From positions 1-12,424 of the forward strand of contig CANHGA010000038.1 of the NCBI GenBank assembly GCA_947460085.1: DNA of 12,424 nt, in the 5' to 3' direction. Source of the stretch: Synechococcaceae cyanobacterium (GTDB taxonomy: Bacteria; Cyanobacteriota; Cyanobacteriia; PCC-6307; Cyanobiaceae). Both the position numbers and the translations under genes were made by a program. A model generated the notes under the pieces. The model saw only the letters and a list, made by a program, of their open reading frames with translations, had not been told where the DNA came from and ran no database searches. Below are positions 1 to 6,195 of this stretch, piece by piece. Positions within the stretch are counted from its first letter, which is position 1, and every line of letters starts with the position of its first letter.

Positions 1-55
1 ATGGCCACGGGGCTGGGGGCAACGGTCATGGCAGGGCAACGGCAGGGGACTAACC
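1..55 (+). other. flank downstream of carB; possible 3' tail of a convergent gene
   Basis: The reading frame beginning at base 3 on the plus strand is open from the window edge to a TAA at 51-53. It would give a Gly/His-rich C-terminal tail ending just before the carB stop, as in a tail-to-tail gene pair. It is only 16 codons, so coding status cannot be judged. The same stretch holds a 9-bp direct repeat, GGGCAACGG, at 17-25 and 34-42. I see no U-rich terminator for carB here. Confidence 0.15.
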
Positions 56-3000
56 CTACCCAGGCTTGGCCGCACCAGAGCCCCCCAGGCCAGGGTGGAT
101 GTCCTGGAGAGCATGGAGCTCCAGTTGGTGCTGCTGCAGGGAGGTGATCGCCTCCACGGCAGCCCGGGCGCCAGCCAGGGTGGTCACCGTGGGCACGGTG
201 TAATCGAGGGCCGCCCGGCGCAGGTACTTGTCGTCGTGGGCTGCCTGGCGACCGATGGGGGTGTTGATGATCAGCTGGATCAGCCCCGAGCGGATCGCAT
301 CTTCGATATTGGGGCGACCCTCATGCACCTTGAGGATCGGCTCCACGGGTAACCCAGCCGCGGCCAACACCGCAGCCGTGCCACTGGTGGCAATCAGGGC
401 AAAACCCAACTGCACCAAAGCCTTGGCCACGGGCACCAGGGCCTCCTTGTCCCGGTCGTGGGTGGAGAGAAAGCAGGTGCCCGTAATCGGCAGCGCTTCC
501 CCGGCGGCCAGCTCGGCCTTGGCGTAGGCCAGGCCAAAGGTTTTGGCGATGCCCATCACTTCGCCGGTGCTGCGCATTTCCGGCCCCAACAGGGTGTCGG
601 CCCCGGGGAAACGCTTGAAGGGCAGCACGGCCTCCTTCACAGACTGGAGAGGCGGGATGGGTTCGGCGCTGAGGCCGAGCTCGGCGAGGGTTTGTCCCGC
701 CATCAACTGGCTCGCGACCTTGGCCAGGGCCACGCCGGTGGCCTTGGCCACAAAGGGCACGGTGCGCGAGGCCCTGGGGTTGGCTTCGATGATGAACACG
801 GTCTGCTCGCCCTGGGGATCACCCTGCACCGCGAACTGGAGATTGATCAGACCGCGCACCCCCAGGGCCAGGGCCAGGTCCTTGCTCCATTGGCGGATGG
901 TGGCCAGGGCGTGGTCGCTCAGGCCCACCGTGGGCAGGCAACAGGCCGAATCACCCGAGTGGATCCCGGCCGGTTCGATGTGTTCCATCACGCCGCCAAT
1001 CACCACCTGGCCCTCGCGATCGCAGAGGGCATCCACATCCACCTCGGTGGCGTTCTCCAGGTATTGGTCAATCAGCACCGGGTGGTCGGGTTCCACCTGC
1101 ACCGCTTCCACCATGTAGCGGTTGAGCTCGGCTTCGTCGTAGACCACTTCCATGGCCCGGCCGCCGAGCACGTAGCTGGGGCGCACGACAACGGGATAAC
1201 CCACCCGATCGGCCACGGCCCGGGCCTCGGCCTCACTGCGGGCCAGGCCGTTGCGGGGCTGGCGGATCTCCAGCCGCCTGAGGATTGCCTCGAATTGCTC
1301 CCGATCTTCGGCGCTATCGATCGATTCCGGTGAGGTACCCCAAATCCGGGTGCCGGTGGCGCTGCCCTGGGGGCCCTCCAGCCAACGCAGCAGGGGAATG
1401 GCCAGCTTCAGCGGCGTCTGGCCACCGAATTGCACGATCACCCCCTCGGGCTGTTCCACCTCAATGACGTTGAGCACGTCTTCCAGGGTGAGCGGCTCGA
1501 AATAAAGGCGGTCGCTGGTGTCGTAATCGGTGGAAACGGTTTCCGGGTTGCTGTTCACCATCACCGTGGCGAAGCCCATGGCCTGGAGGGCAAAGGAGGC
1601 GTGGCAGCAGCAGTAGTCGAATTCGATACCCTGGCCAATCCGGTTGGGACCGCCCCCCAGGATCATCACCTTGCGGCGGAGCTCCGGTTGCACTTCGCTC
1701 TCCGGGGGGACCAGCTGCAGCGCACCACTGGCATCGATCCGCTCGAGGGGCCGCTCATAGGTGGAGTAGTGATACGGGGTGCTGGAGGCAAATTCAGCCG
1801 CACAGGTGTCCACGGTTTTGAACACCGCATTCACGCCCAGACCCTGGCGATGGGCGCGCACCTCCAGTTCCTTGGCCCCGGTGGCCCAGCCAATCTGCCG
1901 GTCAGAAAAACCAAGTTGCTTGAGCTCCAGGAGGCTTTCCCCATCCAGATCCGCCAGCTGACGGCCACCCAACAGCCGGCCCTGGGCCTCCACAATCCGC
2001 CGCAACTTGGCGAGGAACCAGGGATCAATGGCTGAGAGCGCGTGGATCTCGGCGTCACTCCTGCCAGCCACCATCGCGGCCCGCACGGCAAAGATGCGAT
2101 CCGGGGTGGCGGTGCGCAGGGCCCGCTCGAGCTCGCTGGGCTCCATCGGCTGGTCGGGTCGGTCGCAGCCCCAGCCGGCATGGCCGGTTTCCAGGGACCG
2201 CAGCGCCTTTTGGAACGACTCCTCAAAGCAGCGGCCGATCGCCATGGCCTCACCCACGGATTTCATCGACGTGGTGAGCACCGCCGGAGAACCGCGGAAC
2301 TTCTCAAAGGCGAACCGGGGAATCTTCGTGACCACGTAATCAATCGTGGGCTCAAAGCAGGCCGGCGTGGCCCCGGTGATGTCGTTGAGGATTTCGTCGA
2401 GGGTGTAGCCCACCGCCAACCGGGCCGCAATCTTGGCGATCGGGAAGCCGGTGGCCTTGGACGCCAACGCGGAAGAACGGCTCACCCGGGGATTCATCTC
2501 GATCACCACCACATCGCCATTGGCGGGGTTGATGGCGAATTGGATGTTGCTGCCGCCGGTGTCGACCCCGATTTCGCGGATGATCGCGATCGATTGGTCG
2601 CGGAGTCGCTGGTATTCCCGATCGGTGAGGGTTTGGGCCGGAGCCACGGTGATCGAATCACCGGTGTGCACCCCCATGGGATCAAGGTTTTCGATGCTGC
2701 AGACGATCACCACGTTGTCGGCGGTGTCGCGCATCACCTCCAACTCAAACTCCTTCCAACCGAGCAGGGATTGCTCGATCAGGATCTGGGATACGGGGCT
2801 GGCCTCCAGGCCGCTCTTGCAAATGGCCCGGAATTCCTCGGGGTTGTAGGCAATCCCTCCCCCTGAACCGCCCAAGGTGAAGGCCGGGCGAATGATGCGG
2901 GGGTAACTGCCGATGACCTCGCCAACGGATTCCGCCTCCTCCATGGTGGTGGCAATGCCCGACGGGCACACGGCCACCCCAATCCGCGCCATCGCGTCTT

Positions 3001-3397
3001 TGAAGAGGAGCCGGTCTTCGGCCTTGCGGATCGCAGCCAGGTTGGCGCCGATCAGCTCCACACCGTGCTTGTCGAGGGTGCCGTTTTCGGCCAGGGCCAC
3101 CGCCAGATTGAGGGCCGTCTGGCCGCCCATGGTGGGCAAGAGGGCATCGGGCTTCTCAAGCTCGATCACCCGGGCCACCACCTCGGGGGTGAGGGGCTCG
3201 ATGTAGGTGCGATCCGCCATATCCGGATCGGTCATGATCGAGGCCGGGTTGGAATTCACCAACACCACCTCAAACCCTTCCGCCCGCAGGGCTTTGCAGG
3301 CCTGGGTGCCGGAATAATCAAACTCGCAAGCCTGGCCGATCACAATCGGCCCAGATCCCAGCAGCAGGATGCGACGCAGGTCCGTGCGGCGGGGCAT
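56..3397 (-). CDS. carB: carbamoyl-phosphate synthase large subunit
   Basis: Makes carbamoyl phosphate from bicarbonate, ATP and ammonia; the ammonia is channelled from glutamine by the small subunit CarA, which is not in this window. The product feeds arginine and pyrimidine synthesis in the cytosol. The 1113-residue protein (E. coli CarB is about 1073) shows the duplicated ATP-grasp layout: the first synthetase half starts with LLLGSGPIVIGQACEFDYSG near residue 11 and has the metal-binding EMNPRVSRSS around 300. A connecting oligomerisation region covers about 405-560. The second half starts with LGGGPNRIGQGIEFDY near 580 and has EANPRASR near 871. An MGS-like allosteric domain follows from about 965 (TSGTAAVL near 1004). 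The start MPRRTDLRRI aligns with the E. coli N-terminus MPKRTDIK, so the ATG is secure. No clear Shine-Dalgarno precedes it. The C-terminal 20 or so residues are Gly/Ala-rich and look non-essential. It is divergent from the DUF3318 gene. Confidence 0.98.
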   Translation of the reverse strand: MPRRTDLRRILLLGSGPIVIGQACEFDYSGTQACKALRAEGFEVVLVNSNPASIMTDPDMADRTYIEPLTPEVVARVIELEKPDALLPTMGGQTALNLAVALAENGTLDKHGVELIGANLAAIRKAEDRLLFKDAMARIGVAVCPSGIATTMEEAESVGEVIGSYPRIIRPAFTLGGSGGGIAYNPEEFRAICKSGLEASPVSQILIEQSLLGWKEFELEVMRDTADNVVIVCSIENLDPMGVHTGDSITVAPAQTLTDREYQRLRDQSIAIIREIGVDTGGSNIQFAINPANGDVVVIEMNPRVSRSSALASKATGFPIAKIAARLAVGYTLDEILNDITGATPACFEPTIDYVVTKIPRFAFEKFRGSPAVLTTSMKSVGEAMAIGRCFEESFQKALRSLETGHAGWGCDRPDQPMEPSELERALRTATPDRIFAVRAAMVAGRSDAEIHALSAIDPWFLAKLRRIVEAQGRLLGGRQLADLDGESLLELKQLGFSDRQIGWATGAKELEVRAHRQGLGVNAVFKTVDTCAAEFASSTPYHYSTYERPLERIDASGALQLVPPESEVQPELRRKVMILGGGPNRIGQGIEFDYCCCHASFALQAMGFATVMVNSNPETVSTDYDTSDRLYFEPLTLEDVLNVIEVEQPEGVIVQFGGQTPLKLAIPLLRWLEGPQGSATGTRIWGTSPESIDSAEDREQFEAILRRLEIRQPRNGLARSEAEARAVADRVGYPVVVRPSYVLGGRAMEVVYDEAELNRYMVEAVQVEPDHPVLIDQYLENATEVDVDALCDREGQVVIGGVMEHIEPAGIHSGDSACCLPTVGLSDHALATIRQWSKDLALALGVRGLINLQFAVQGDPQGEQTVFIIEANPRASRTVPFVAKATGVALAKVASQLMAGQTLAELGLSAEPIPPLQSVKEAVLPFKRFPGADTLLGPEMRSTGEVMGIAKTFGLAYAKAELAAGEALPITGTCFLSTHDRDKEALVPVAKALVQLGFALIATSGTAAVLAAAGLPVEPILKVHEGRPNIEDAIRSGLIQLIINTPIGRQAAHDDKYLRRAALDYTVPTVTTLAGARAAVEAITSLQQHQLELHALQDIHPGLGGSGAAKPG

Positions 3398-3453
3398 GGG
3401 CGAGAAGAAAGGCCAAACCTGACTAGCCTCTCATGGGCCCCGGGAGCTTCGCG

Positions 3454-3465
3454 GGGGCGAACCCC
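3454..3465 (-). promoter_or_regulatory. UUCG-tetraloop hairpin in the carB leader
   Basis: Read on the minus strand, 3465 to 3454 is GGGG-TTCG-CCCC, a perfect 4-bp stem closed by a UUCG tetraloop, 57-68 nt upstream of the carB start codon. Flanking ATGGG and CCCAT (near 3468-3464 and 3437-3433) could close a longer outer stem around it. If the carB transcript begins upstream of this point, the leader would carry a stable structure. No U-run follows, so it is not an obvious terminator, and no leader peptide is evident. Confidence 0.35.
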
Positions 3466-3478
3466 ATGGCCAAGGGTC

Positions 3479-3506
3479 GCTAACCTTTCGGTTACAAGGT
3501 TTAGCC
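3479..3506. promoter_or_regulatory. imperfect dyad in the divergent carB/DUF3318 spacer
   Basis: GCTAACCTT (3479-3487) and AAGGTTTAGC (3497-3506) form an inverted repeat with one extra base in the right arm, around the spacer TCGGTTACA. A nested perfect hairpin, TAACC-TTTC-GGTTA, lies at 3481-3494. The dyad ends 12 bp before the DUF3318 ATG and lies about 80 bp upstream of carB, so it could be an operator or overlap the promoter of either gene. Which regulator would bind is unknown. Confidence 0.35.
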
Positions 3507-3518
3507 CTGCTACTGCCC

Positions 3519-4154
3519 ATGAGCGAACTCCAGCGCCTGAAGGGGCTGCTGCCCCCAGAGATGCAGAGCTGGGTGTTTGTGGAGGCCGCCGCTTCGGTGG
3601 AGCCCCCCTTGATCACGATCGAGGAAATCGGCCGCGATGAGGTGGAAATCCAGCTCGATCTTGAAAAGTGGGATGCCCTCGCCCTCGACCACCGCAACCT
3701 GCTCTTCTGGCATGAGGTGGGCCGGGTGCAAAACGATGCCGTGCCCAGGGATGGCTGGGAGATGGCGGCCCTGGCCATTGGCCTGGGCGGGGCGATCGGA
3801 GAGCTGTGGGTGCAGGACGGCCTGCTGCTGGTGATGGCCCTGGGCCTCTCGGGCTTTGCCGGGTACCGCCTCTATCTCAAAAACAACTCCGAGAAGCGGC
3901 TCCAGGATGCGATTGCCGCCGATGAGCGGGCGATTGATCTGGCCACCCGCTTTGGCTACACCCTGCCCAATGCCTACAAGAGCCTGGGCGGAGCCCTCAA
4001 GGAGCTGGTGGAGCAGACCCGCAAGAAGAAAAAACGCACCTTCTACGAAGACCGGCTTGAGGCACTGCGCAAGAGTGCTGGGAAGGCCCGGGCTGAAATG
4101 GCCCAGCAGCAGGGCTCCCGCCAATCGGTAACGAGTGAAAACGTGTATGGATAG
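3519..4154 (+). CDS. DUF3318 family membrane protein, degenerate M48-like
   Basis: A 211-residue protein of the cyanobacterial DUF3318 family, which has no established function. The N-terminal 60 residues are soluble and acidic. Then comes LLFWHEVGRVQND (61-73), two hydrophobic segments around 82-97 and 101-118, and DERAIDLATRFGY (135-147) followed by AYKSLGGALKEL (152-163) and a lysine-rich stretch (169-173). An HExx(H) helix, a membrane hairpin, then ExxxD plus a Gly is the order seen in membrane M48 peptidases such as HtpX. Here the second zinc histidine is Arg69 (HEVGR), so if the kinship is real the protein is probably not an active peptidase; that link is my inference. The ATG follows the divergent spacer without a clear Shine-Dalgarno. 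The last 8 bases overlap the preferred rsfS start, so the two are probably translationally coupled. Confidence 0.88.
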   Translation: MSELQRLKGLLPPEMQSWVFVEAAASVEPPLITIEEIGRDEVEIQLDLEKWDALALDHRNLLFWHEVGRVQNDAVPRDGWEMAALAIGLGGAIGELWVQDGLLLVMALGLSGFAGYRLYLKNNSEKRLQDAIAADERAIDLATRFGYTLPNAYKSLGGALKELVEQTRKKKKRTFYEDRLEALRKSAGKARAEMAQQQGSRQSVTSENVYG

Positions 4155-4515
4155 TGAAACCCTTGCTCGGCTGGCAGCTGAAGCCTCCGACGACCGCAAG
4201 GCGGTAGACATCCGCCTGATCCGGGTGGATGAGGTGTCGTCGCTGGCCGATTGGTTCGTGATCAGCAGCGGCCTGTCTGATGTCCAAGTGCGGGCCATCG
4301 CCCGCTCTGTGGAAGACCAAATCGAGGAGGCCACGGGCCGGCTGCCCCTGCGGCGCGAAGGTCAAAAAGAAGGGAAGTGGATGCTGCTCGATTACGGCGA
4401 GGTGATCGTGCATGTGCTCACCCCCAGCGAGCGCAGCTACTACGACCTGGAAGCCTTCTGGGGCCACGGAGAACAGCACCTCTTCGTAAGCTCAACACCT
4501 GCCATCACCCCCTAA
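4147..4515 (+). CDS. rsfS: ribosome silencing factor RsfS (Iojap family)
   Basis: RsfS binds ribosomal protein uL14 on the large subunit and blocks joining with the 30S, lowering translation in poor growth conditions. The 122-residue product has the family landmarks: DDRKAVDIRLIRVDEVSSLADWFVI (15-39), SDVQVRAIARSVED (44-57), GQKEGKWMLLDYGEVIVHV (72-90) and SYYDLEAFWG (97-106). I chose ATG 4147 (MDSETLARLA), which matches the usual start of picocyanobacterial homologues as I remember them. An in-frame GTG at 4135 would add only MKTC. With the ATG start it overlaps the DUF3318 stop by 8 bp; the CGLD27 start lies 7 bp downstream, so the genes form one transcription unit. Confidence 0.95.
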   Translation: MDSETLARLAAEASDDRKAVDIRLIRVDEVSSLADWFVISSGLSDVQVRAIARSVEDQIEEATGRLPLRREGQKEGKWMLLDYGEVIVHVLTPSERSYYDLEAFWGHGEQHLFVSSTPAITP

Positions 4516-4522
4516 GTCCCGG

Positions 4523-5011
4523 ATGGATAGCCCTTGCCCGGTTCCTCCCGAGCAACGGCCGCTGCAGGAATACGAGCAGCTGTTGGCCTCCTGGTTTTTT
4601 GTGTGGCCCTCCGCCAGCCTGGCTGGCCTGGGCAAAGCCTTGGCGGCGAGCTGGCTGCTGCTGTTGCCCATCGCGGTGCTTGTGGCCAGTGGCAGCTGGG
4701 TGCTTCGCCCTGATCCGGTGAAGGTGGCGGCCGCAGGAGCGGTGGCTGCGATTTTGATGCCCCTGTTGCTACTGGTGCGCCAGTGGCTGGGTTGGCGCTA
4801 TGTCCATCGGCGCCTGGTGTCCGAGAAGGTGGAATACGAGGAGTCCGGCTGGTACGACGGCCAGGTGTGGGAGAAGCCCCTGGCTTGGCGCCAACAGGAT
4901 CTGCTCGTCGCCCAACACCAGGTCCAACCCGTCCTGCTCAGGCTGAGGCAAAGCGCCGCAATCGCGTTGGGGCTGATGCTGTTGGGAGCGGGGCTCTGTC
5001 AGGCTCTTTGA
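4523..5011 (+). CDS. CGLD27-like (DUF1230) membrane protein
   Basis: A 162-residue member of the family conserved in cyanobacteria, green algae, plants and diatoms (Arabidopsis CGLD27 is a chloroplast protein induced by iron shortage); its biochemical role is not settled. The family signature CPVPPEQRPLQEYEQLLASWFF sits at residues 5-26 and a second conserved block, YEESGWYDGQVWEKP, at 105-119. Predicted membrane segments lie at about 38-60, 67-87 and 143-160, giving a hairpin, a cytoplasmic or stromal-type loop with the second motif, and a C-terminal anchor. It begins 7 bp after the rsfS stop and ends 27 bp before the asparaginase start. Confidence 0.92.
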   Translation: MDSPCPVPPEQRPLQEYEQLLASWFFVWPSASLAGLGKALAASWLLLLPIAVLVASGSWVLRPDPVKVAAAGAVAAILMPLLLLVRQWLGWRYVHRRLVSEKVEYEESGWYDGQVWEKPLAWRQQDLLVAQHQVQPVLLRLRQSAAIALGLMLLGAGLCQAL

Positions 5012-5038
5012 CAGCGGCGATCGGGATCCAGGCCCTTC

Positions 5039-6010
5039 ATGACCCTGTCAACCAACTTCGGTGGCACCAGTCGCAATGGCAATCCGCCCCTGGAGGTGCG
5101 GTTGTTGCGCAATGGCATTACGGAATCACGCCACCGGGTGCACGCCACCGTTTGTGATGGCCGTGGCCGGGTCTTGATGCGCGCTGGCGATCCCCAACAG
5201 CTCAGCTTCGTGCGCTCGGCCCTCAAGCCCTTCCAGGCCACGGTGTTTGTCGCCAGTGGCGCCGCCGACCAATGCCAATGCGGCGAGCGGGGGCTGGCCA
5301 TTGCCTGCGCCTCCCATGCCGGGACGGCCATGCACGCCCGCGAAGCCTTCAAGGTGCTGTGGGGCGCCGAAATCGAGGCGGAACAGTTGCAATGCCCCTG
5401 CCCAGAGCATGGCTCTAGCCCCCTGGAGCACAACTGCTCCGGCAAGCACGCGGCCTTTCTGGCCACCTGCCGGCGCATGGGCTGGAGCACGGAGAGCTAT
5501 CTCCAACAGGACCATCCCCTCCAGAGAGAGGTGCTCAAAAGGGTGGCGGAATTGCTGGGCCTGCCGGCGGCGGAATTGGTGTCCGCCCGCGACGACTGCG
5601 GCGCCCCAACCTTGCAGCTGCAACTGGCCCAAATGGCCCTGCTCTATGCCCACCTCGGCGGCGGTACCCAGCCCGACCTCGAGCGCCTGAGCCGGGCCAT
5701 GCTGGCCCACCCCGACTTGGTGGCCGGGGAAGGCCGCTTCGATACGGAGCTGATGCGCCGCGGCCACGGCCAGGTGCTGAGCAAGGGAGGGGCCGAAGGC
5801 ATCCAATGCCTCAGCCGGGTGGGCGAAGGCATGGGGGTGGCGATCAAAGTCGAAGACGGCTCAGCCCGGGCCAAACACGCGGTGGCCCTGCACCTGCTCG
5901 AGCAGCTCGATTGGCTGACGCCCATGACCCTCGAGGAGCTGCGCGGCAGCTTCCTCAACCCGGCACCGCACCTGCGGCTTGAGGTGATCGGCGAACTTCG
6001 CTTCGACTAG
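5039..6010 (+). CDS. L-asparaginase, Rhizobium etli (ReAV-like) class
   Basis: Hydrolyses L-asparagine to aspartate and ammonia. The 323-residue protein belongs to the Asparaginase_II family (the class typified by R. etli ReAV), unrelated to E. coli-type or plant-type enzymes. The residues known from ReAV are present with the same internal spacing: the SxxK pair Ser60/Lys63 in SFVRSALKPFQ, Ser92 in ASHAG (32 residues after Ser60, as for Ser48/Ser80 in ReAV), and the zinc ligands Cys133, Lys136 (HNCSGKH) and Cys187 (ARDDCGAPT). Cys187 lies 54 residues after Cys133, as in ReAV, and Lys249 in LSKGGAEGIQ completes the site. No signal peptide, so cytosolic. It is the last gene of the four-gene plus-strand cluster. 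The start is the first ATG in frame; residues 1-17 are variable and could be trimmed. Confidence 0.95.
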   Translation: MTLSTNFGGTSRNGNPPLEVRLLRNGITESRHRVHATVCDGRGRVLMRAGDPQQLSFVRSALKPFQATVFVASGAADQCQCGERGLAIACASHAGTAMHAREAFKVLWGAEIEAEQLQCPCPEHGSSPLEHNCSGKHAAFLATCRRMGWSTESYLQQDHPLQREVLKRVAELLGLPAAELVSARDDCGAPTLQLQLAQMALLYAHLGGGTQPDLERLSRAMLAHPDLVAGEGRFDTELMRRGHGQVLSKGGAEGIQCLSRVGEGMGVAIKVEDGSARAKHAVALHLLEQLDWLTPMTLEELRGSFLNPAPHLRLEVIGELRFD

Positions 6011-6027
6011 GTCTTGCGTCAGTCTCC

Positions 6028-6051
6028 GGTGCTCGCCCAGTTAGCGGCACC
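6028..6051 (+). terminator. hairpin after the asparaginase gene, possible terminator
   Basis: GGTGC-T-CGC (6028-6036) pairs with GCG-GCACC (6044-6051), eight base pairs with one bulged T and a 7-nt loop, 17 nt after the asparaginase stop. It is followed by G/T-rich sequence rather than a T-run, so termination efficiency is doubtful. It may instead mark the boundary between the operon and the tRNA promoter. Confidence 0.35.
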
Positions 6052-6076
6052 CTGGCTGGTATGGTTGGTAGGTCGA

Positions 6077-6153
<77 letters not shown>

Positions 6154-6160
6154 CTTTCTT

Positions 6161-6192
6161 AAAACCCCGGCAGACCCCTGTCGGGGTTTTTT
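6161..6192 (+). terminator. intrinsic terminator of tRNA-fMet
   Basis: AAAACCCCGGCA (6161-6172) pairs with TGTCGGGGTTTT (6179-6190), a 12-bp stem with one G-U pair, a 6-nt loop and a run of six Ts (6187-6192). It is placed to end the tRNA transcript. Its T-run stops 3 nt before the start codon of the GMC oxidoreductase, which leaves that gene no free leader. Confidence 0.9.
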
Positions 6193-6195
6193 GCT

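Noticed and set aside
1016..1023. HIP1 palindrome GCGATCGC
   Set aside because: I noticed only this perfect copy. HIP1 is a genome-wide cyanobacterial word and one copy inside carB carries no local meaning.
458..1333. Long open frame (291 codons) on the plus strand opposite carB, and similar ones at 1430-2035 and 2042-2866
   Set aside because: GC-rich codon bias keeps the antisense frame open. The translations are His/Gly/Leu-rich with no family resemblance, and carB is intact on the other strand.
5012..5038. Possible promoter between the CGLD27-like gene and asparaginase
   Set aside because: The 27-bp gap is too short and shows no -35/-10 pair; co-transcription is simpler.
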